Below are positions 17,083-25,037 of a DNA stretch of 57,343 nt, piece after piece. Position 1 is the first letter of the stretch, and each line of letters begins with the position of its first letter. The notes under the pieces were generated by a model. It saw nothing but the letters and a program-made list of their open reading frames with translations. It was not told the DNA's origin and did not search any database. The DNA lies in assembly GCA_020438215.1 (NCBI GenBank), contig JAGQUX010000007.1:29275-86617 (forward strand), given 5' to 3'. This DNA comes from Armatimonadota bacterium (GTDB lineage: Bacteria; Armatimonadota; Fimbriimonadia; Fimbriimonadales; Fimbriimonadaceae). Made by a program: the position numbers and the translations under genes.

Positions 17083-18085
17083 GATCGTCGTAACCGGTGC
17101 TGCCGGATTCATTGGCTCCCACGTCGCGGATGCCGTCGCAGAAAAATATCCAAACGCCACTCTTGTTCTTTTCGACAAGATGACTTATGCCGCTCACGCG
17201 GATAACGTCCTTGGCCTTCTCAATCGACCGAATGTCCACTTGGAACTCGCCGATCTGATTGATTTGGACGCCTGCGACCGCGCAACTCGAGATGCCGATC
17301 TCGTTATCCACCTTGCCGCAGAAAGCCACGTCGATAACTCTTTTGGGAACAGTCTTCTTTTCACGAAATCCAACGTCCTTGGCACACACACCCTTGCCGA
17401 AGCCGCCCGCATGAACAATGTCGGTCGCTTCCTCCATGTCAGTACCGACGAAGTGTACGGTCAAATCCTGGAAGGCTTGGTTGATGAAGATGGCAAATTG
17501 AACCCAACCAACCCGTACTCCGCATCCAAAGCAGCGGCGGAAATGGTCATCAATGGGTACCTCCTTAGCTACAAGATGCCGATCCAAATGGTTCGCGCCA
17601 ACAACATCTTTGGCATCCGCCAGTATCCAGAAAAGATCCTTCCGAACTTCATTCTTCGCATGCACCACGGCATGAAGCTGGAAATCCATGGAAACGGTCT
17701 AAACCGACGCCGTTATCTGGCCGCTACAGACTTTGCTCAAGGCGTGCTTCGAGTCATTGAACATGGCAAGATCGGCGAAATCTATAACATTGGCTCTGAC
17801 GAAGAATACAACAACAACGAAATCGCACAAATGATTTGCGAGCAGTTCGGTCGTGACCCCAAAGAATGGGTCACCTATGTCAATGACCGACCGTTCAACG
17901 ATGCTCGGTACGCAATTTCCTACGATAAGATTGCCACCATCGGCTGGAAGCGCGACGTGAGCCTTGTCAAACGAATTCCGGAAATGATCGAATGGTACAA
18001 GGCCAACATGGATCGATACCCACAGTTCACCGAAGGCAAAAAAGCACCAGGCCAAGAAAAGGTCATGCGCGCAGCCAACAGCTAG
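17069..18085 (+). CDS. rfbB: dTDP-glucose 4,6-dehydratase-like enzyme
   Basis: The 338-residue protein has the NAD motif TGAAGFIGSH (9-18), VIHLAAESHVD (79-89), the RfbB signature STDEVYG (125-131, with the catalytic Thr-Asp-Glu) and YSASK (150-154). The later segments (NNIFGIRQYPEK and HGNGLNRRRYL) also follow RfbB. It converts dTDP-glucose to the 4-keto-6-deoxy sugar that feeds rhamnose and other deoxysugars. It overlaps the preceding SDR gene by 14 bases and is followed by a terminator, so it closes the operon. No rfbA, rfbC or rfbD is in the window. Confidence 0.92.
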   Translation: MQPNKIVVTGAAGFIGSHVADAVAEKYPNATLVLFDKMTYAAHADNVLGLLNRPNVHLELADLIDLDACDRATRDADLVIHLAAESHVDNSFGNSLLFTKSNVLGTHTLAEAARMNNVGRFLHVSTDEVYGQILEGLVDEDGKLNPTNPYSASKAAAEMVINGYLLSYKMPIQMVRANNIFGIRQYPEKILPNFILRMHHGMKLEIHGNGLNRRRYLAATDFAQGVLRVIEHGKIGEIYNIGSDEEYNNNEIAQMICEQFGRDPKEWVTYVNDRPFNDARYAISYDKIATIGWKRDVSLVKRIPEMIEWYKANMDRYPQFTEGKKAPGQEKVMRAANS

Positions 18086-18096
18086 GACTCAAATTG

Positions 18097-18138
18097 AATC
18101 GCCTGAATGGATAAAAACAGTCAGGCGATTCTTTTTTT
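18097..18138 (+). terminator. Rho-independent terminator after rfbB-like gene
   Basis: A perfect 10-bp stem (18097-18106 with 18121-18130) and 14-base loop is followed by CTTTTTTT. It ends the sugar transferase-SDR-RfbB operon. Confidence 0.92.
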
Positions 18139-18159
18139 GCCGGAGTGATTGTACGAAAC

Positions 18160-18179
18160 AGAAAGGTATCCCCCTTTCT
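18160..18179 (+). promoter_or_regulatory. Leader hairpin just upstream of a PEP-CTERM gene
   Basis: AGAAAGG (18160-18166) and CCTTTCT (18173-18179) form a perfect 7-bp hairpin with a 6-base loop, ending 6 bases before ATG 18186. The only Shine-Dalgarno-like sequence (AAAGG) is inside the stem. It could therefore control translation, but a chance inverted repeat is not excluded. Confidence 0.35.
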
Positions 18180-18185
18180 TTATAT

Positions 18186-19067
18186 ATGGCCATCTCAAAA
18201 AAACTGGCTCTCACGCTCTATTCCCTCACGCTCTTTTCGTGTGCTCAAGCACAGAATTTGCAGTATTTCACCAACGTGCGTTCGCATGTGGATGACCAAA
18301 GTCAAGAAATCTGGGTTGAAAATGATCCCACTTTGCAAACCGTTGCTGTCAACACCGATTTTGGTCTCTCAACAGCGAGTGCTCAAACATCTCCTGGCAT
18401 CCAACGAGTTTTCTCCCACTTTGATTCGCCAAACAGCAGTTTGCCCGCCATGTCGATGATTGCCGATGCTTGGACACATTGGACAGATACGGTTGTCATC
18501 AGCGATCCAAATCTTAACGGCACAATTGGGCACTTCACTGCCAGTTTATTGGTTCATGGCAACGCTACTTTCGCACTTTCAGGAGGATATGCCAGCGGAG
18601 ACATTTTCGATTACGCATCCATTTATGGGTTTTGGGATTCTTGGATCGGTACGAGCACTGATGGAGGAGGAAGTTTTCTTGTTGGTGGCTGGTTTGGCGA
18701 TTGGACAAGCGATGAATTCGGAAATGTCTGGTACTCCGGCGATGACCTCAACCAACCCCTAACTGAGGTGGAATTAGAATTCATTTACGGCGAGCCATTT
18801 TTGCTGAGAACCAACATGGAAGCCTACATGGACGCCACAAACATGACCTTGCTTCCAGGAACTGTTGACGCAACGCTCGATTTCTCGCACACAACGTATT
18901 GGAACGGAATCAGCGGGTTTACCGATAGTAACGGCAATTCTGTAACGCCAGAATTCCAATCTGTATCGGGAATCGACTGGCGATTGAGCGCGGTTCCAGA
19001 ACCAGCAACCTTGTCTCTGTTTGGAGTTGCAGTACTCACACTTCTGAGAAAACGAAAGAGAACCTGA
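18186..19067 (+). CDS. PEP-CTERM sorted exported protein
   Basis: The 293-residue protein has a signal peptide (cleavage likely after CAQA, about residue 22), a beta-rich Gly/Asp/Trp/Ser body without recognised catalytic motif, and a C-terminal PEP-CTERM signal: VPEPATLSLF, a short hydrophobic helix and the basic end RKRKRT. PEP-CTERM proteins are processed by an exosortase at the cytoplasmic membrane and are usually linked to exopolysaccharide or biofilm. No exosortase gene is in the window. It has its own terminator and is probably monocistronic. Confidence 0.88.
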   Translation: MAISKKLALTLYSLTLFSCAQAQNLQYFTNVRSHVDDQSQEIWVENDPTLQTVAVNTDFGLSTASAQTSPGIQRVFSHFDSPNSSLPAMSMIADAWTHWTDTVVISDPNLNGTIGHFTASLLVHGNATFALSGGYASGDIFDYASIYGFWDSWIGTSTDGGGSFLVGGWFGDWTSDEFGNVWYSGDDLNQPLTEVELEFIYGEPFLLRTNMEAYMDATNMTLLPGTVDATLDFSHTTYWNGISGFTDSNGNSVTPEFQSVSGIDWRLSAVPEPATLSLFGVAVLTLLRKRKRT

Positions 19068-19080
19068 CCCAAACTCACAG

Positions 19081-19126
19081 GATTTCGCCGCTACACTAGA
19101 GATGTGGAGCGGCGAAATCTCTTTTT
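19081..19126 (+). terminator. Rho-independent terminator after PEP-CTERM gene, overlapping the next ORF start
   Basis: A perfect 12-bp inverted repeat (19081-19092 and 19108-19119), 15-base loop, then TCTTTTT. The possible GTG start of the following gene (19104) lies inside the loop, an unusual arrangement. Confidence 0.85.
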
Positions 19127-19634
19127 AAGAATCGTGGGGTTCAGCATCTTGGCGTCGGTGGTGTACGGCATTGTCCACGACATGATCACCGCGCATTATT
19201 GTCCTGCATATTTCCTCCCACCACACCACGTCATCATCATCGACACAGAAGTCCCCTTCTTTCTCGCCCTGATATGGGGTGTTGTGGCGACGTTTTGGAT
19301 GGGAGCAATTTTCGGGGCAATGGTGGGGACTTGCGCCGTTGCTGGACGCCTTCCGCTACTTCCTTTCCCACGATTCAAGAAAATGTTGATCCGCTGCTTG
19401 GTCATCACGTTTATCCTAGCGATGGTCGCATTGATCGGTGTCCACCTGATTGGTGACATCGCAAAAGCTCAAAGTACAAGCGTCATCGAGGAAGATCGCA
19501 GACTCGTGGTTGCAGCGGTTACCCACGGAGTGAGCTATTTCGTTTCTGCGGTGTCTGGAATATTCCTCTGCATCTGGGCAGTCGTAGTGCGGTTCAAGCT
19601 GGCTCGTTCAAATGAAACTGCTGAATCCCGCTAA
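19104..19634 (+). CDS. Hypothetical four-helix membrane protein
   Basis: A 176-residue frame with hydrophobic segments at about 8-24, 50-80, 95-117 and 140-165, so about four membrane helices. No family was recognised. The start is uncertain: GTG 19104 lies in the loop of the preceding terminator, and GTG 19134 just after the hairpin is a plausible alternative giving 166 residues. If transcription stops at the hairpin, the gene needs its own promoter inside the PEP-CTERM gene or must be read as a leaderless transcript. No good ribosome site is visible for either start. Confidence 0.55.
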   Translation: MERRNLFLRIVGFSILASVVYGIVHDMITAHYCPAYFLPPHHVIIIDTEVPFFLALIWGVVATFWMGAIFGAMVGTCAVAGRLPLLPFPRFKKMLIRCLVITFILAMVALIGVHLIGDIAKAQSTSVIEEDRRLVVAAVTHGVSYFVSAVSGIFLCIWAVVVRFKLARSNETAESR

Positions 19635-19698
19635 GCTCAGATTTCCTAGTAATTTCTGCACCTAAGTGCGCCGACAAATCGTGGAATCAAACTCTTCG

Positions 19699-20466
19699 AT
19701 GAAACGACAACTTGCGCTACTTGCTGGAATTTTGATTGCCGCATTTTCACAAGCAATTGCCATCGGTCCAATCGGTGGTGGTGGAGGAAATGGTGGCGGT
19801 GATGGAGACTGCGTTCCGGTCTCGGCAAACCTCTACGTCAACGAAATGGTCACGATGACCAGCCAAGTCAATCCATTTTCCGGAATTGACGAAGTACATC
19901 TTGAAATCCTGACTGTTGATGAGAGCATGGTAGCTGAATTCGATCTGGTTCCCGATGTAAACGGTCAAGTTTCCGTTACTTGGTTCCCACCCGTCGATCA
20001 AAGCTATGTGATCAAAGCGCACGGCTACTCCAATGGAATCGAAGTTTCCTGCGAAACAGTTGCTCTGATTCAAGCAGTGCGACCAGATTCTCACGGTTTC
20101 ATCACTGGCGGCGGCTGGTATAAGCAGAACGTCGGCAAAGACACATTCGGCTTCGTTGCTCAGGTTCTTGGCAATGGCAACATCAAAGGCAACTTTGAAT
20201 TCCAAGATCACGAGAATCTGTTCAACTTCAAGAGCACCTCTATCGACTGGGTTTACTCACCCGACTGCGTGGAAGGCTTCTTTAGCGGCTTCTGCAAGCT
20301 GAATGGCGGCGGTAACTATCGATTCTTCGTGCATGTTTTCGATAACGGCGAACCTGGCAACAACGATACGCTTGAGTTCCGAGTGTACGACCCGGTGAGC
20401 GGCGCGCTGATCTACGATTACAGCCAAACGCTGAGCCACGGAAACATTCAAATTCACTGCCGCTAA
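19699..20466 (+). CDS. Exported protein with Post-COAP-1-like C-terminal domain
   Basis: ATG 19699 gives a signal peptide (MKRQLALLAGILIAAFSQAIA) followed by a Gly-rich linker. Residues about 40-120 form an Ig-like beta region. The C-terminal half starts HGFITGGGWY and continues FGFVAQ, NGNIKGNFEFQDH, and a final GNIQIHC block, matching the Post-COAP-1 domain found at the end of extracellular proteins. The product has 255 residues. Cys pairs around the linker and tail suggest disulphides. Function unknown; a surface or matrix protein is likely. Confidence 0.72.
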   Translation: MKRQLALLAGILIAAFSQAIAIGPIGGGGGNGGGDGDCVPVSANLYVNEMVTMTSQVNPFSGIDEVHLEILTVDESMVAEFDLVPDVNGQVSVTWFPPVDQSYVIKAHGYSNGIEVSCETVALIQAVRPDSHGFITGGGWYKQNVGKDTFGFVAQVLGNGNIKGNFEFQDHENLFNFKSTSIDWVYSPDCVEGFFSGFCKLNGGGNYRFFVHVFDNGEPGNNDTLEFRVYDPVSGALIYDYSQTLSHGNIQIHCR

Positions 20467-20487
20467 GAAATCAACGGCAATTTCCAG

Positions 20488-20523
20488 AATCCTCCCACTG
20501 ATTTCGGTTGGGGGGATTTTTTT
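20488..20523 (+). terminator. Rho-independent terminator after the Post-COAP-1-like gene
   Basis: AATCCTCCCAC (20488-20498) pairs, with one mismatch or wobble, with GTTGGGGGGATT, followed by seven T. It lies 21 bases after the stop codon. Confidence 0.8.
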
Positions 20524-20555
20524 GTTGGAACCTATTCGCGGCATAATTGAATGCA

Positions 20556-21416
20556 ATGGTGCCGCTCATCTTTACGACTCTCGTCCTACAAACTTCTGGC
20601 CCGCAACCGCCAGTCATAGAGCCACGCACGATCGGCCCGGCAAGCGAGATCAAAGGCGGCACAGTTCATCAACTCCAGGTCGGCGATCTGACTGCTGACC
20701 TTTTCATCCCTGAAGGTTATAAGGCAAGTAAGACACTCAACCTCTGGTGCCATTTCCATTCCCCTGCTTGGTATGTGGTTGGGGAATACCAGCGGCTGGA
20801 ACCAGTCATTGACCCGATCATCGTTTTCAATTTCGGACAAGGCTCCAGCGTCTACGGGAAGCCGTTTACAGAAGTCGGGAGTTTCCAACCTTGGCTGGAA
20901 GCCGCTCTCAACCATCTGGATAAAAAACCGGAAGAGATCAAGCTGAACTTCACCAGCTTTTCAGCGGGATACGGTGCTGTTCGTAACCTCATCGGTGATC
21001 CGGCAGTGTTGAGTCGCTTGAAAACTGTCATTCTCAACGATTCCAGTTACGCATCGCTTGATCCCGATCAACCCAACCGGAGAGTTCTCAAAGCCCATCT
21101 GGATGTTTGGCAACCACTGGTAGATCGCGCCATCAAAGGAGAAACGACGTTCGTGATGTGTACCTCGCAGATCACGCCTGAACCCTATGCCGGAACATGG
21201 GAAGTCGTCATGCAACTCGTCGAAGCAAACGGCGGGAAGATGAAAGAGATCGAGCCAAATTCTATGCCCGCCGCGAGTGAGAAACTCGAACAGCGGCTCC
21301 TGCGCACGTATAATAAAGGTCGCTGGTTTGTGTGGAGCTACGATGGCATCACCCCCGAAGCGCACATGACGCAAGCGCGGCGACTCGCCGAGTGCTTGCG
21401 AGAGATCAAGAAGTAG
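20556..21416 (+). CDS. Alpha/beta-hydrolase-like protein
   Basis: ATG 20556 is preferred over in-frame TTG 20547. The 286-residue protein starts with a short hydrophobic stretch, perhaps a weak export signal. It has an alpha/beta-hydrolase layout: strand LNLWCHFHSP, a nucleophile elbow FTSFSAGYGAVRN with Ser136 (S-x-S-x-G instead of the usual GxSxG), an acidic candidate at Asp162 in LNDSSYASLD, and a His in PEAHMTQA near the C-terminus. Substrate unknown. A weak hairpin follows at 21419-21440. Confidence 0.68.
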   Translation: MVPLIFTTLVLQTSGPQPPVIEPRTIGPASEIKGGTVHQLQVGDLTADLFIPEGYKASKTLNLWCHFHSPAWYVVGEYQRLEPVIDPIIVFNFGQGSSVYGKPFTEVGSFQPWLEAALNHLDKKPEEIKLNFTSFSAGYGAVRNLIGDPAVLSRLKTVILNDSSYASLDPDQPNRRVLKAHLDVWQPLVDRAIKGETTFVMCTSQITPEPYAGTWEVVMQLVEANGGKMKEIEPNSMPAASEKLEQRLLRTYNKGRWFVWSYDGITPEAHMTQARRLAECLREIKK

Positions 21417-21418
21417 AT

Positions 21419-21440
21419 GATCCCGTATTTTTACGGTATC
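21419..21440 (+). terminator. Weak hairpin after hydrolase gene
   Basis: GATcCCGTA / TACGGtATC form a 9-position stem with one mismatch around a TTTT loop, two bases after the stop. There is no clear T-run after it (AGAAATCTTT), so termination is uncertain. Confidence 0.35.
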
Positions 21441-21500
21441 AGAAATCTTTATCACTCAAAACAAATATTGTGTTGCAGAATATGTTTTTAGGGTAGTTCA

Positions 21501-22202
21501 ATGAAATATTCCCCTCTGATTCTTACTTTTTGTGCAACAACGTGCGTTTCTCAGGCAGCAATCTTGATTGACGATTTTACGTCGGGGTTCAACTCCCTCA
21601 CCTCAGGGCAAAACGTTTACTACGTCACTCAAGCAAACAATGCTCTGGGCGGCTGGCGATACGTTGACCACCGTTTTGCTTTCCCTTCAAACCCGCCGGT
21701 TACGACATCTCTTTCAGGCTCAAATCCTGGCGCATTTTCCATTAGTGCTGACCCGAGCGCATTTGGATTTGCGGCACTCCGATGGGGCGGTTCGACTTCC
21801 AGTTCTTCCGGTTCAAACCAACTTGCGATCTCCGGTTTCGGTGGGCTAGGAGGAATCGACTTTGCTACAGACGGGGCATTTCGCGTGAGTTATGCAAATA
21901 ACAGTTTCCCTTCCGGCCCTCCAAGTTTTGAGATGCGGGCTTGGGATACCTCTGGCAACTTGAGCGCTACTGGCTTCAAATTTGCCAATAGTCAAAGCGG
22001 CTCAATCCAGTTCGATGTGAGTGAGTTTGCGGGTACAGCCAACTTCAGTCAGATCAATGTTTTGCAGTTGATGGTTCAAGCTCCTGGCACTAGCACGATT
22101 GACATCACTCGGGTTGAAACAGTACCGGAGCCAGCAACATTGGCCATCATTGGCAGCGGTGCTTTGCTTGCACTCCGAAAGCGACGGCGAAAAAGCAGCT
22201 AA
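21501..22202 (+). CDS. PEP-CTERM sorted exported protein
   Basis: A 233-residue protein with a signal peptide (MKYSPLILTFCATTCVSQA) and a beta-rich, Ser/Gly/Asn-rich body that starts ILIDDFTSGFNS, a common opening in lectin-like PEP-CTERM proteins. It ends with VPEPATLAII, a hydrophobic helix and the basic tail RKRRRKSS. No catalytic motif is visible. It is monocistronic with its own terminator. The sorting signal closely matches that of the protein at 18186-19067. Confidence 0.9.
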   Translation: MKYSPLILTFCATTCVSQAAILIDDFTSGFNSLTSGQNVYYVTQANNALGGWRYVDHRFAFPSNPPVTTSLSGSNPGAFSISADPSAFGFAALRWGGSTSSSSGSNQLAISGFGGLGGIDFATDGAFRVSYANNSFPSGPPSFEMRAWDTSGNLSATGFKFANSQSGSIQFDVSEFAGTANFSQINVLQLMVQAPGTSTIDITRVETVPEPATLAIIGSGALLALRKRRRKSS

Positions 22203-22215
22203 TTGCTGAATTTTT

Positions 22216-22262
22216 AAGATGCCTCTACTTTGACCAATTCAAGGTATGGGCATCTTATTTTT
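22216..22262 (+). terminator. Rho-independent terminator after PEP-CTERM gene
   Basis: AAGATGCC (22216-22223) pairs with GGCATCTT (22249-22256), followed by ATTTTT. The loop is long (25 bases), with additional weak pairing inside. Confidence 0.7.
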
Positions 22263-22281
22263 CCGGCCATACTAATTAGCA

Positions 22282-22641
22282 ATGAACGATAAAACCACCC
22301 AACGCATCTACGCCATGAGAGTCGGCGGCGTGTACCCGATGTACATCCAAAAAGCGGAGAAGAAAGGGCGTACCAAGGACGAAGTTGATGAAGTGATGCG
22401 GTGGCACACGGGCTACGACCAAGCAAGCCTTGATTCAATCTTTGAAAGTGAGATGAACTTCGAGCAGTTCTTCAACGAAGCTCCCAATCTCAACCCAAAT
22501 CGTAGCCTCATCACCGGCACTGTTTGCGGTGTGCGAGTGGAAGATATCGAAGACTCAATTGTCCGAGAAGTGCGCTACCTGGATAAGCTCATTGATGAAC
22601 TTGCCAAGGGCCGCCCGATGGAAAAAATCTTGCGAAGCTGA
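22282..22641 (+). CDS. DUF2200 family protein
   Basis: The 119-residue protein matches DUF2200: [38 protein letters not shown]-type sequence in the first 45 residues, then a conserved middle ([15 protein letters not shown]) and a helical end. Members are small soluble bacterial proteins of unknown function. The gene ends one base before the stop of the convergent HD-GYP gene and has no operon partner. Confidence 0.93.
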   Translation: MNDKTTQRIYAMRVGGVYPMYIQKAEKKGRTKDEVDEVMRWHTGYDQASLDSIFESEMNFEQFFNEAPNLNPNRSLITGTVCGVRVEDIEDSIVREVRYLDKLIDELAKGRPMEKILRS

Positions 22642-22642
22642 A

Positions 22643-23998
22643 TCAGGCAGCGACCGGAACAGATTGTAGATAAAGGGACTTTGCGGCATCAACGCAATCC
22701 GCATCGAATGCCGTACCCACATCGCTATCCATAATAGAAAAAGCCTTGTCGAAAGACATCGCATCACGATACGGGCGCTTTGCCGTTAGAGCATCCAATA
22801 CATCAGCGACGGTTAGGATTCGCATTTCAAGGGTGAGTTGCTCGGCCCCAAGTCCACGCCAATAGCCTTTGCCATCAAGTCGCTCATGGTGCGCAGAAGC
22901 GATATCCGCCATCTCGGAAAAAGCCGGGATTCGGCGAAGAATTTCATCGGAAAACTTGGGATGCAAGCGAATCATTTCGAATTCGCGGTCTTCCAGTTTT
23001 CCTGGCTTTTCCAAAATGCTGGTCGGAACACCCAACTTCCCGATATCGTGCATCAAGCCCGCGCGGCGAAGAGTGGTTCGACGTTCATCAGAAAGACCGA
23101 GGCAATTTGCGATTTCACACGCATATTCCGTGACTCGCTTACTGTGCTCCGCCGTAAAACTTGATTTGGCATCGATGATCAATGCAAATGCCTCGCACAC
23201 GACATCAACATCAGATTCGATGTCGGAAATTTCAAAAAACGCGTGAGATTCCTCTAGTCCGGTAATGGTATTGAGAGTCTCTAAGAAATCAGAATCGCAG
23301 CAGATCGCAAGGCACACTTCAACAAGATCAGGATTGAACCAAGTTCCGGATCGCGCCCGCAACATGTCTTCCGCTTCCGTCATCCCAAAGGAGCGCACGA
23401 ACACTTCAACGGTTTGCGATAAACAAAGAATCTGAGCAAAAAGAGGAATCTCATCACGTTGCTTACGATACGGAGCGCCCTTCCCATCCCAGTGTTCATC
23501 GATGTATTGGATGGCATCCGAAACCTCAGCATCAAAACCAAGCATAGTGGCGATGGCCGCCCCGCGTGTGCATCGCGCTTCCGTGACCTCGCTCATGATC
23601 TTTGTGGGAGACCCCAAGGCACCGAGCATGGTCTTCAACTTCTTCGGAAGTGGTTCGCCGAATTCTGTGTAGTGCATTGCAAACTTCAGAGATTCAACAA
23701 AGCTCGTCCAGTCAATCGTTTTGACTTCGCGCTTGACCAGGAAATCATCCCCACCAAAAAGCTTACTGATCCTTACCGAGTTGTTTGAACAACCCGCGTC
23801 CTTCAAAACCCCAGCAAAATAGAGTTTCGAGAGTTGTTCGTCTCTAAGCTCAATCAACTTCCCTATTTCTGTGGCGATATAGGCTGACTTCAAAGCATGG
23901 CCCGCCGGTTGCCCTTCGACCATATCAAGCGCGAAGCTCAAACTTCCGAGCACTTCCGACAATTGGGGATTCGCCACCTTCAAATTATCGGGTGGCAA
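22643..23998 (-). CDS. HD-GYP-type protein with degenerate N-terminal HD half and GYW variant motif
   Basis: The 451-residue protein contains two HD-like units. The N-terminal one (about 30-200) has lost the HD pair but keeps EHWDGKG (168-174). The C-terminal one (about 280-430) keeps HDIGKLGVP (His317-Asp318), KPGKL, HH (370-371) and VADVLDAL. Its signature is DGKGYW instead of DGxGYP, and the HPxxG glycine is Ser. HD-GYP enzymes hydrolyse c-di-GMP; metal ligands are retained, so activity remains possible, but the GYP change could alter partner or substrate binding. The start used is TTG 23998, which lacks a strong ribosome site; a GTG a few codons later is possible. A cupin gene lies 11 bases upstream. 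Confidence 0.85.
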   Translation of the reverse strand: MPPDNLKVANPQLSEVLGSLSFALDMVEGQPAGHALKSAYIATEIGKLIELRDEQLSKLYFAGVLKDAGCSNNSVRISKLFGGDDFLVKREVKTIDWTSFVESLKFAMHYTEFGEPLPKKLKTMLGALGSPTKIMSEVTEARCTRGAAIATMLGFDAEVSDAIQYIDEHWDGKGAPYRKQRDEIPLFAQILCLSQTVEVFVRSFGMTEAEDMLRARSGTWFNPDLVEVCLAICCDSDFLETLNTITGLEESHAFFEISDIESDVDVVCEAFALIIDAKSSFTAEHSKRVTEYACEIANCLGLSDERRTTLRRAGLMHDIGKLGVPTSILEKPGKLEDREFEMIRLHPKFSDEILRRIPAFSEMADIASAHHERLDGKGYWRGLGAEQLTLEMRILTVADVLDALTAKRPYRDAMSFDKAFSIMDSDVGTAFDADCVDAAKSLYLQSVPVAA

Positions 23999-24009
23999 TG
24001 TCTCAGAAC

Positions 24010-24357
24010 TTACGAATTCTGTGAGTCCACGCCCATCGCCCCTTTCGGAGCAAGGATGTCAATGATGTGGGTTTCCTCAATCGCCACAACCCCATGCGGA
24101 TAGAAGGAAGGGAGATGAACAACTGAGCCGCCCTCAACGATCACCTCTTCCCCCTCGTCGCCTAGAATCCATTTCACTTTGCCAGAGAGGATCACAGCGA
24201 TCTGCTCACTTCGGTGGGAGTGCACCGCAACCTCGCATCCTGGATGCAGGGTCACGCGAGCAACAAGCATCTCTTCGCCTTCAACTTTTTTGCGATCAAG
24301 AAACGGAATCGGTTGATCCATTGGCGTGTCTAACCAGTTGGTAATGCTGGCTTTCAT
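24010..24357 (-). CDS. Cupin domain protein
   Basis: A single-domain 115-residue cupin. Motif 1 gives HSHRSEQ (His46, His48, Gln52) and motif 2 gives HLPSFYPHGV (His88), a normal metal-binding set. Such small cupins bind a metal or act as sugar or metabolite sensors. It precedes the HD-GYP gene by 11 bases on the same strand, so the two are probably cotranscribed, though a functional link is not evident. Confidence 0.88.
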   Translation of the reverse strand: MKASITNWLDTPMDQPIPFLDRKKVEGEEMLVARVTLHPGCEVAVHSHRSEQIAVILSGKVKWILGDEGEEVIVEGGSVVHLPSFYPHGVVAIEETHIIDILAPKGAMGVDSQNS

Positions 24358-24449
24358 AACACCATCTTACTGACTCACTGGTTTGGCCGATGAATTTCAT
24401 CAAGAGAATTCAAATTTGGCAACAGAAATTCAAGCGATCGGCGACAGCA

Positions 24450-24833
24450 CTAGAACCACAAGTCTGGCGTGGCAAACTCTAAGATATTTCCTGCCGGATC
24501 GTTAAAGTAGATCGACTTTGCCCCATTCTTCCAAGTGATTGATTGAATGATCTTTATCCCCGTGGCATTCAACTTTTTCTCCCATGCATCCAACTCTTCA
24601 TGGCTCGCTCGGAACGCAATATGCCCTTGTCCCGTCGTTCCATGTGGGGGCACTCCCGCATCGGGAATCAGCGTTTTACTCGCCTTGAAAATGATCAAAA
24701 CTGAATCGTCAAGCTTTAAGAAAATGTCGCGAGCCTCATCGTACGAAATCACCTCTAACCCTAGAATGCCGCTGTAGAAATCAAGGCATTCTGCCAAGTT
24801 TTCGCCGTACAAAACCGTTTCTAAAATTTTCAT
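24450..24833 (-). CDS. VOC/glyoxalase-family protein
   Basis: The frame is open to 24962, but ATG 24833 is preferred because the vicinal-oxygen-chelate fold starts at MKILETVLYGENL. The 127-residue product has LAECLDFYSGILGLEV, GHIAFRA (with a likely metal His) and the terminal SIYFNDPAGNILEFA (with the metal-type Glu). This is one VOC module pair and should act as a homodimer. Members include glyoxalases, dioxygenases and antibiotic-modifying or -binding proteins; the substrate cannot be inferred. Confidence 0.85.
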   Translation of the reverse strand: MKILETVLYGENLAECLDFYSGILGLEVISYDEARDIFLKLDDSVLIIFKASKTLIPDAGVPPHGTTGQGHIAFRASHEELDAWEKKLNATGIKIIQSITWKNGAKSIYFNDPAGNILEFATPDLWF

Positions 24834-25037
24834 CACACTGATTCCTACGGTTTTCCGTACTGCCCGTCCGCAAGCAATTGCATTGATCCCAGCTATGCTC
24901 ATTGGGCCGACAACAAAGCTCAGAACTCCAATTCCCAGACACATTTCGTTAATCAAGCGCAAATTTCGGCTGCATCGTCGGAAGACTCCCGAATTACCGG
25001 TTCCAAATTGCGGCTGAGCCTCTGTACTCTTGTTTGC

